DNA from: JACDAN01 sp963801855
GTDB taxonomy: Bacteria; Actinomycetota; Thermoleophilia; Gaiellales; Gaiellaceae
Direction of reading: 5' to 3'
Assembly: GCA_963801855.1 (NCBI GenBank)
Contig: CAWDGK010000002.1
Location: 992,001 to 1,056,000 of the forward strand
Length of the DNA: 64,000 nt
In this document: one piece after another, positions 8,937-15,758 of the stretch
Numbering within the stretch: the first letter of the stretch is position 1
Layout of the letters: each line of letters starts with the position of its first letter
The notes under the pieces: model-generated
Seen by the model: the letters and a program-made list of their open reading frames with translations, nothing else
Databases searched by the model: none
What the model was told of the DNA's origin: nothing
Position numbers and translations under genes: made by a program

Positions 8937-10407
8937 ATGCGGCCGATCTCACTGCGGCGGTGGGCGCAGGGAGTGCTTCTTCCCCTTGCCCTGATCGCTT
9001 TCGCCTGCCCTGGAAGCGCCGCAGGCTCGAAGCCCGCCGACAAGCTCCATCCGTCAGTGCGGGCGCTCCTGGCGAGCCCGTTCGCGAACGCCCTTCACGC
9101 GCTTCGCGTCGTCGTCGTGGGCGACGCAGGAACATCGTCGCCACTCGTTCGATTCAAGCGAACCGCAGAGCTCCAAGCCGTCGATGCCGAGAGCGTCTCG
9201 CTGACGGCGATCGACCTCTTCAAGCTCTCGAAGCGCGAGTCCGTGCGGTTCGTGACCGCGGACGTCCCGGTCGAAGCGACGGCGGTGCCGGGCCTCCCCG
9301 GCGACCCCAGCCGCTCGCCGGCGCTGTACCCGGCCGTGGTCGGCGCTCCCCGGCATGGAGCCGAGGCCTTAACGGCACCGAGGGTCGGCATCGCGGTCGT
9401 CGACAGCGGCGTTGCACCGCTCGCCGACTTCGGCACGCGACTCGTCCGCGTGTCCATCGCCGGCCAGACGTCGGACGGCGTCGGGCATGGCACGCTTCGG
9501 CAGGCGTCGCCGCCGGAGCGAGCCCGACGGCCGCTACAAGGGCATCGCCCCCGGAGCGACCGTCTACGGCCTCAACGTTCGCGACCGGGCGGCGTCTACA
9601 CGAGTGACGTCGTCGCCGCACTCGACTGGGTGTTCGCGAACGGCCCACGAAGAACATTCGCGTCGTCAACCTGTCCCTGAACGAGGCGGCGACCAGCTCC
9701 TACCGGTCACGAGCATCCTCGACACCGCGGTCGAGCGTCTCTGGAGGGCGGGGATCGTCGTCGTCGTCTCCTCGGGGAACCGCGGCCCGGCACCGTCTCC
9801 CACGCTCCTGCCAACGACCCTTCGCGATCACGGTCGGCGCGCTCGACATCAACGGGACGGTCACCGGCTCCGACGACGTCGATCCCCGGCTGGTCTCCAG
9901 GCGGCCGAACCCTCGACGGCTACGACAAGCCCGAGCTCGTCGCACCGGGCCGGCATGTCGTCTCCGAACGCTCGTCTCCAGGGCACGATGCTCGCGACAG
10001 GCGGCTCCGCCCGCCGAACCACGTCGAGCCGGCTACGCGACGGCTGAACGGAACCTCGTTCGCGGCGCCACAGGTAACGGGCGCGGCAGCGATCCTGCTC
10101 CAGCAGCACCCGCACTACACGCCCGATCAGGTGAAGTGGCTGCTGACCCAGCACGCACGGTCGCTCGCCGGCAGCGGGACGGGCGCTCGACATCGCAGCT
10201 GCCACTCGTTCTTCGGGCACCCGGGCAGGTCGGCGAACGCGGGGCTCGTCCCCACCTTTTTCGGGCTCGTCGACCGAGCTGGCGCGGCGCCTCGACGCAG
10301 CCGCCACCTGGGACGCAGCGGCAACCTGGGAGGCAGCGGCCACCTGGGAAGCAGCCGCTACCTGGGACGCAGCGGCCACCTGGGAATCCTTCAACTACTG
10401 GGACTAG
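8937..10407 (+). pseudogene. Secreted subtilisin-like serine protease (S8) with AAATW repeats, frameshifted
   Basis: The N-terminus has a signal peptide (LRRWAQGVLLPLALIAFAC...GSAAG), then a prodomain. The catalytic residues are all readable: Asp in VGIAVVDSGVAPL, His in SDGVGHGT, and Ser in LNGTSFAAPQVTGAAAIL. From about 9490 to 10230 the frame shifts repeatedly (six or more single-base changes), although family sequence continues throughout (YKGIAPGATVYGLNVRDR, IVVVVSSGNRGP, YDKPELVAPGRHVVSE). The C-terminus carries five tandem six-residue repeats, [D/E]AAATW, ending ESFNYWD. It sits between two HD-domain genes and ends 6 bases before the second. A real protease gene is clear; whether it is broken in the organism is not. 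Confidence 0.8.
10294..10383 (+). repeat. Five tandem 18-bp repeats in protease 3' end
   Basis: Five consecutive 18-base units (10294-10311, 10312-10329, 10330-10347, 10348-10365, 10366-10383) encode [D/E]AAATW each. Third-position differences between units show that the peptide, not the DNA, is conserved. Confidence 0.85.
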
Positions 10408-10413
10408 CGAGGG

Positions 10414-12087
10414 ATGGCCGCCAAGTCGCTCCGGTCGGGTGAGCAGGTCGGCGGAATTGCCGACGCCAGCAACGTAGGGCCGCTCATCACGCTCGTCGCC
10501 TGCGCGGCGAGCGCGGCATTCGTCGTCTTCGGCGGTGACGCCTGGCGCGCTGCGTCGCAAAGCCCTGGAAAGTTCGCCACCTTCGTCGTCCTCGCGGTCG
10601 CCCTGCAGCTCGCCGCAGTGGAGATCTACGGCCGCGGCGCGCTCAGCTTCTCGGGCATGGGGATGCTCGCCGTCGGCTTCGCGCTCGGGCCGGGAGCCGG
10701 GATGGTCGCCGGTGTGCTGGTCGCACTCGTCAACCTCGCCAACCAGCGCGGACGGGTCGAGCGGTCGGTCTTCAACGCGGCGAACCTCTCCCTGTCGGTG
10801 CTGGCGGCGGCCGGCGCATATCACGTGATCGGGGCTGCCGACTGGAACACGGCGGCGCGCCTCATACCGGCGTTTGCCGCCGGAATCGTCTTCATGGTCG
10901 TGAACGTCGGGCTACTCAGCCTGGCGATGAGCATGGCGGAGCAGATCTCGATCCGGGCGATCTGGCGAGAGCGCTTCCGGTGGTTCACTCCGTACTACCT
11001 CGTCTCGGGCCCTCTGGCCCTGGCAACGACAGTTGCATTCGAGGAGGCGGGCCTCATCGGGCTCATCGCCTTCGGCCTCCCCCCGGCACTGATGATGTTC
11101 TCGATCCGGCAGTACATCGCCAGGACACGAGAGTCGGTCGAGGAGGTGCGCCACGCAAACGAGGAGCTCCAGCTCGCGAACACCGATCTCCAGGAGCTGT
11201 TCGGCCTTGCGAGCGGGCTCGCAGCCCGGAGTCACGACGAGCGGGAGCTGATCAGGTTCGCCGAGGAGCAGGTCGGACGGCTGACCGGCTCGGAGGCCGG
11301 CGTGGCGCTCGGCCTGGAAGCGGGCGGCTTCCCACTCGTCTCCGGCGGCAACCACCTCGGGTCGCTCGTCTTCGACGACACGGCGGACTTCGATCGCGAG
11401 CGCTGGACGCGCCTTCGCGACGCGATCCTCCCCCAGTTGGCCACCGCGCTCGAGAGCTCGCAGCTGATCGCGGAGATGCGCAAGCAGCACCTTGCGACGA
11501 TCGCTGCGCTCTCCCGGAGCATCGAGGCGAAGGACGGATCCACCGGCGAGCACACCGAGCGGGTCGCGCCCCTCGCGGTCGAGCTCGGCCGGAGGCTCGG
11601 CTTCGCCGGCGCGGACCTCGACGCGGTCGAGATCGGCGCCCTGCTCCACGACATCGGCAAGATCGGCGTGCCCGAGGCGATCCTCCACAAGCCGGGCCCC
11701 CTCTCGGAGTCCGAGTGGGAGGTCATGCGCCGGCACCCCCAGGTCTCGGAGCACATCCTGAGCGGCGTCGGGCTCTCCCCCATCGTCCTGCAGATCGCGC
11801 GCTCGAGCCACGAGCGCTTCGACGGCGAGGGCTACCCGGACCGGCTCAGAGGCGAGACGATTCCGCTCCCCGCGCGCATCGTGCTCGTCGCAGACGCATT
11901 CGACGCGATGACGAGCGATCGTCCGTACCGGCCCGCACGGCACTTCGGGGACGCGCTGGCCGAGATCCGCGCTCATACCGGGACCCAGTTCTGCCCGCTC
12001 GTCGTGACTGCCCTGGAGCAGCTCTACCGCGACCGGCCCGATCTGCTCGGAGCCCAAAGGCTCCACGCGGTTCGAGACGTCGCCTAG
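10414..12087 (+). CDS. Membrane HD-GYP domain cyclic-di-GMP phosphodiesterase
   Basis: The 557-residue protein has an N-terminal block of about seven hydrophobic helices (residues 20-225), a short coiled coil (VEEVRHANEELQLANTDLQ), a degenerate GAF region and a canonical HD-GYP domain. Key motifs are EHTERVAPLAVELGRRLGF, GALLHDIGKIGVPEAILHK, SSHERFDGEGYPDRLRGE and LVADAFDAMTSDRPYRPAR. These carry the HD metal ligands and the GYP signature, so c-di-GMP hydrolysis is the likely activity. The start lies 6 bases after the protease stop. Its stop shares the bases CTAG with the convergent dapA stop. Confidence 0.92.
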   Translation: MAAKSLRSGEQVGGIADASNVGPLITLVACAASAAFVVFGGDAWRAASQSPGKFATFVVLAVALQLAAVEIYGRGALSFSGMGMLAVGFALGPGAGMVAGVLVALVNLANQRGRVERSVFNAANLSLSVLAAAGAYHVIGAADWNTAARLIPAFAAGIVFMVVNVGLLSLAMSMAEQISIRAIWRERFRWFTPYYLVSGPLALATTVAFEEAGLIGLIAFGLPPALMMFSIRQYIARTRESVEEVRHANEELQLANTDLQELFGLASGLAARSHDERELIRFAEEQVGRLTGSEAGVALGLEAGGFPLVSGGNHLGSLVFDDTADFDRERWTRLRDAILPQLATALESSQLIAEMRKQHLATIAALSRSIEAKDGSTGEHTERVAPLAVELGRRLGFAGADLDAVEIGALLHDIGKIGVPEAILHKPGPLSESEWEVMRRHPQVSEHILSGVGLSPIVLQIARSSHERFDGEGYPDRLRGETIPLPARIVLVADAFDAMTSDRPYRPARHFGDALAEIRAHTGTQFCPLVVTALEQLYRDRPDLLGAQRLHAVRDVA

Positions 12088-12975
12088 ACCGAGGCGGGCT
12101 GCAGGGCGCCGAGGCGCTCCAGGCAGCCCCTGATCGCCGACCTCTCGTCCTCGGTCACCTCGACGAGCGGCAGCCGCAGGCCACCGACGTCGTGGCCGAG
12201 GAGGTTCAGCGCGGCCTTGATCGCCATCGGGTTCGGCGCCGTGGTCAAGATCTCGTAGGCCGGCGCCAGCTCCTCCTCGATCTGCCGTGCGCGGCCGGTG
12301 TCGCCGGCGCGGAACGCCTGGACCTGCTCCTTCACCTGTGGCCCGGCGACATGGGTGTGCACGCAAATCCCCCCGACTCCGCCGAGCTCCAGGAACGGGA
12401 GGATCAGGTTGTCGTCCCCGGCATAGAGCTCGAGGTCGGTTTCCTCGACGATTCGCCGCGCCTGCTCGAGATCGTCCCAGGCCTGTTTCACGGCGACGAC
12501 GTTCGGGATCTCGGCGAGCTCCGCGATCGTCTCCACTTCGACGAGGGTCACGACCCGCGCGGGGATGTTGTAGAGGACGATCGGCTTGTCCGTTACGGCC
12601 GCGATCGCCTTCACGTGCTCGACGATCCCGCGAGGCGGGGGCTTGTTGTAGTACGGCGTCACGATCAGGAAGGCGTCGACGCCGAGCTCGTGAGCCCGCT
12701 CCGTCAGATGCACCGAGTGGCGCGTGTCGTAGGTTCCCGTGCCTGCGACGACGGTTGCCCGGTCGCCGACCGCCTCGACCGCAGACGAGTACAGGGAGAA
12801 CCGCTCGTCGTCGGTCAGCGTCGGCGATTCGCCCGTGGTGCCGGTGACGACGAGGCCGTCGGACCCGTTCTCCACGAGGTAGCGTCGCCAGCTCGCGGAA
12901 TTTTGGGAGGTCGACTCCGCCATCTGAGCCGAACGGCGTGACGCTTGCGGTCAGGACCTCGCCGAGCACGTTCAC
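12084..12975 (-). CDS. dapA: 4-hydroxy-tetrahydrodipicolinate synthase
   Basis: This aldolase condenses pyruvate with aspartate semialdehyde, the first step of the DAP/lysine branch. The GTG start gives MNVLGEVLTASVTPFGSDGG. After a one-base frameshift at about 12885 the frame continues with YLVENGSDGLVVTGTTGESP (substrate TT pair), VTPYYNKPP, VLYNIPAR (catalytic Tyr) and NVVAVKQAWDDL (Schiff-base Lys). The total, about 296 residues, is normal. The frameshift lies in the plus-strand context gaggtagcgt, the same as the dapB frameshift. It starts 4 bases after the end of the read-through MerB-like frame, so dapB-merB-dapA look like one operon. Confidence 0.92.
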
Positions 12976-12979
12976 GATC

Positions 12980-13642
12980 CTACGTCAAGCGCCAGAAATC
13001 GCCGGTCAGGCCGACCTCCGTGAAGAGCGCCTGCGCCTCGTCCGGCGTGCTCCGCCGCCAGTCCGGGCTCAGGCGGTCGCGATACCACGCGTCTGCCAGG
13101 CGCCACATGGTCTCCAGGCTGAACGCTGCGCCCCTCTCGAGCCCCGTCTGCTCGCACCAGCGATCGACGTGCGCTTCCGACCGGAAGGCCAGCATCGTCG
13201 CTCAGGTGAAGCCGATGTCGTCCCACCAGCGGCGGGCCGGGACGGCGAAGTGCGCAAGGCCGTCGGTATCGACGAGCCGGCCGCCCTCCACGCGCAAGGC
13301 CATGGGCTCCTCGCAGTCGGCGCAGTGGGTCGTGACGGTCCCGTCTCCGCCCAGCATCGACACCGCCCCGAGCCCGTCCCAGACGCAGTTGCCCCAGAAG
13401 GAGCCGCGCGGGGTCTCGACGCGGAACGACGTCGGGACGGCGGACAGCGGGTTCGCCATCCAGACCTCCGACGTTCCGGGCGTGAGGACGATGACGTGTG
13501 CTTCCGCGAGCCGGTGGAAGGCGCCCTGGGCCTCCTCCTTCGGGATCGAGAGCAGCTCTGCGACGCTCGCGGGGCTCGGCGGCTCGCCCTCGGCGACGAA
13601 ACGCTCGTAGATCGCGATCCGGACGCGGTCGTCGAGCTCCAT
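12980..13642 (-). CDS. MerB-like organomercurial lyase family protein, probable selenoprotein (UGA at residue 147)
   Basis: The frame runs from ATG 13642 to TAG 12980 (220 residues) with one in-frame UGA (13202-13204). Residues 1-75 form a winged-helix-like domain. The catalytic part then matches MerB: FWGNCVWDGL has C86 and D89 (MerB C96, D99), THCADC has C107 (MerB C117), and the UGA at 147 follows DDIGFT where MerB has SFC-C159. The frame continues as ATMLAFRSEAHVDRW, like MerB's HVHFFAS...EDW. UGA thus replaces the catalytic Cys, and a hairpin follows at SECIS distance. The gene starts 2 bases after dapB and ends 4 bases before dapA. Alternatives are a TGC-to-TGA error or a nonsense mutation. 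Activity on organomercury is unproven. Confidence 0.8.
13174..13204 (-). promoter_or_regulatory. UGA codon and SECIS-like hairpin
   Basis: UGA is at 13202-13204. A 5-bp stem (cttcc/ggaag, 13174-13187) with loop GGUC starts 14 bases further downstream on the mRNA, which puts 19 bases between the UGA and the loop. Bacterial SECIS hairpins need a G in the first loop positions and about 16-37 bases from UGA to loop; both hold. The E. coli fdhF loop is also GGUC-like. Confidence 0.6.
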
Positions 13643-13644
13643 GC

Positions 13645-14251
13645 TCAGTCGAGCAGCGCCTCGAGCCCGACTGTGAGGCCGGGTGGCAGGCTCGACAGCC
13701 GCTCGAGCGCCAGGAGCACGCCCGGGACGTAGGCCTCGCGCGAATAGGCGTCGTGGCGGATCGTGAGCAGCTGTCCGTCGCCTCCCAGCAGCACCTCCTG
13801 GTGCGCCACGAGGCCCGGGAGCCGGACGGAGTGGATCGTGGCGCCGCCCATGCGCTCGGCGGTCGTCTTGGCCGTCCCGGAGGGTGCGTCCTTCTTCTGC
13901 TCCCCGTGGAGCTCGACGATCTCGGCCCGCGGGAGGTAGCGTGGCCGCCTCGGCGGCGAACCGCATCATCAGCACCGCGCCGATGGCGAAGTTGGGCGCA
14001 TAGAGAACGGCCACTCCCTTGGCCCGGGCGGTGCCATCGACAGCGTCCGGGTTCCAGCCGGTCGTTCCGACGATGCTCGGGATCCCGCGCTCCACGGCGG
14101 CGCGGACGTTGCTCTCCGCGGCCTCCGGCCCGGTGAAGTCGACCATGACCTCGGCCTCGTCGAGCTCCACGAGCTCGTGGCCCGCGGCCTCCAGAGCCGG
14201 GCCGAGGACGGCGCCGACCTTCCCGCCTCGCCCGTTGAGCGCGACCCTCAC
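13645..14251 (-). CDS. dapB: 4-hydroxy-tetrahydrodipicolinate reductase
   Basis: DapB reduces the DapA product with NAD(P)H. From GTG 14251 it reads MRVALNGRGGKVGAVLG, a shortened Rossmann start, then VMVDFTGPEA, GTTGWNPDAV and YAPNFAIGAVLMMRFA. After a one-base frameshift near 13942 it continues as PRAEIVELHGEQKKDAPSGT (catalytic His/Lys region), SVRLPGLVAHQEVLLGG and the C-terminal domain. About 201 residues is short but complete, as in actinobacterial DapB. The stop is 2 bases from the MerB-like start (TGAGCATG). The start codon overlaps the left arm of a 169-bp palindromic element, which may affect translation. Confidence 0.92.
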
Positions 14252-14415
14252 GCTTCTGGCCGCCTTCGGCTCCCACCCGGCGAAGCCGGGCTCCGCCGAA
14301 GGCTGACGGCGCTGGCTGCAGGATCCTGCGCCCGCGCCGCTTGTCCGTGCGTCCAAGCACTGTCCTGCGCGGCGCGGGCTTGGCTCCTTTGCCAGCCCCG
14401 CCCCAGAAGCGTGAG
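14247..14415. repeat. 169-bp palindromic multi-hairpin element before dapB
   Basis: Perfect 13-bp terminal inverted repeats, ctcacgcttctgg (14247-14259) and ccagaagcgtgag (14403-14415), enclose further perfect stems: 14262-14270/14295-14303 with 14276-14281/14285-14290 nested inside, and 14330-14340/14369-14379. It fills the spacer between the M16 peptidase and dapB and includes the dapB start codon. No protein-like frame is seen. Confidence 0.65.
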
Positions 14416-14420
14416 CGAGC

Positions 14421-15713
14421 TCACGCCGCAGCAGCCGCGAGCGCCGGGTTCACGCGCTCGACGGCGGCCAGGAACCGCTCCTCGCTCGGGCCGATGGCGG
14501 CGGCCGAGAAGCGCTCCGGTGCGAGCAGCAGGCCTGCGAGCTCCGCGAGGCCCTCCGGCTCGACGGCGTCGATCTCCGCGATGATCCGGTCGAGCGACAG
14601 CATCTCGGTGTCGGTGATGAGCGACCTTCCGAGCCGGCTCATCCGGCTCGACGTGGCCTCCATCGAGAGCAGGATCCGGCCCTTGAGGTTCTCCTTGGCT
14701 CGCTCGAGCTCGTTCGGCCGCAGGTTGCCGGCCGCGATGTCGGAGATCTGCTCGGCGGCGATCTCGAGGCACGGGCCGAGGTTCTCCTCCCGCGTCCCGA
14801 CATAGAGGCCGATCTGGCCGGTGTCGGTGTACTGGGACGCAAAGGTGTAGACGGCATACGCCATGCCCCGCTTCTCGCGGATCTCCTGGAAGAGCCGCGA
14901 CGAGGCAGAGCCACCCAGGATCGCGTCCAGCAGGGAGGCGGCGAACCGGCGCCGGTCCGACCGTGAGATTCCCGGGGCCGCGAGGCAGAGGTGGTACTGC
15001 TCGGTGTCCTTCCGCTGGAAGCGGAGGTCCGGCGGCGGCGGCTTCACGAGCGGCGGACGGACGCGCGGCCCCCGGGCGGGCGCGTCGGAAACCTTCGACT
15101 CCGCCCGCTCCAGCAGGCCGACCAGCTCGTTGTGATCGAGGTTTCCTGCGGCCGCGACGACGACGTTGGCCGGGCGGTACATCGAGCGGTGGTAGGCGGT
15201 GATGCTGCGGCGCGAGATCGACGAGATGACCTCGGCGGTGCCGATCACGGGACGCCCGAGCGGATGCTGGCCGAACACGGCCTCGGCGATCAGGTCGTGG
15301 ACGAGCTCCTGCGGCTGATCCTCGTACATCGCGATCTCCTCGAGCACCACCTCGCGCTCGGCGTCGACCTCGGCGAAGACCGGGGCGTACACCATGTCGG
15401 TCATCACGTCGATCGCCTCCGCGAGGTGGTGATCGGCGATCCGCGCATAGACGACCGTGTGCTCCCGCGAAGTCGCCGCGTTCAGCTCGCCGCCCATGGC
15501 GTCGAAGACCTCCGCGATCTCCTGGGCCTTGTACGACGCGGTGCCCTTGAAGAGCAGGTGCTCGATGAAGTGGGAGACGCCCGCCCGCTCGCCGCGCTCG
15601 TCGCGCGATCCGGCGCCGATCCAGAACCCGAGGGCGACAGAGCGGACGTGCTTCAGGCGCTCACTGACGACGCGCTGGCCGGAATCGAGCTCCGAGAGGA
15701 CGTACTTCTGCAC
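14421..15713 (-). CDS. M16-family zinc peptidase (processing-peptidase-like)
   Basis: This 430-residue protein belongs to the pitrilysin/insulinase family, in the single-length form often found after pnp in Gram-positive and actinobacterial genomes. The inverted zinc motif HFIEHLLFKGT (HxxEH) is near residue 48, with the distal Glu in EREVVLEEIAMYEDQP. The inactive C-terminal half follows, with the substrate-contact GGSASSRLFQEIREKRGMAY. There is no signal peptide, so it is cytoplasmic. ATG start 15713. It follows pnp after a short spacer with a strong hairpin and precedes dapB. The substrate is unknown. Confidence 0.9.
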   Translation of the reverse strand: MQKYVLSELDSGQRVVSERLKHVRSVALGFWIGAGSRDERGERAGVSHFIEHLLFKGTASYKAQEIAEVFDAMGGELNAATSREHTVVYARIADHHLAEAIDVMTDMVYAPVFAEVDAEREVVLEEIAMYEDQPQELVHDLIAEAVFGQHPLGRPVIGTAEVISSISRRSITAYHRSMYRPANVVVAAAGNLDHNELVGLLERAESKVSDAPARGPRVRPPLVKPPPPDLRFQRKDTEQYHLCLAAPGISRSDRRRFAASLLDAILGGSASSRLFQEIREKRGMAYAVYTFASQYTDTGQIGLYVGTREENLGPCLEIAAEQISDIAAGNLRPNELERAKENLKGRILLSMEATSSRMSRLGRSLITDTEMLSLDRIIAEIDAVEPEGLAELAGLLLAPERFSAAAIGPSEERFLAAVERVNPALAAAAA

Positions 15714-15727
15714 GGCCTGATGGTATT

Positions 15728-15751
15728 GGAGGGCGGCCTGGGCCGCCCTCC
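15728..15751 (-). terminator. Hairpin between pnp and M16 peptidase
   Basis: Ggagggcggcc and its perfect complement form an 11-bp stem around a tiny loop, 8 bases after the pnp stop. The minus-side tail has only a few T residues, so it may slow decay or partly terminate rather than fully stop transcription. Confidence 0.5.
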
Positions 15752-15758
15752 AGCGTTC

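Noticed and set aside
10294..10383. Tandem 18-bp repeats as a CRISPR array
   Set aside because: There are no spacers; the units are contiguous codons for a hexapeptide. No CRISPR array or cas gene is seen in the window.
13202..13204. The UGA as an ordinary stop ending a 146-residue protein
   Set aside because: Downstream codons keep MerB-family sequence in the same frame up to dapA. I keep nonsense mutation or base error as alternatives, but they explain less.
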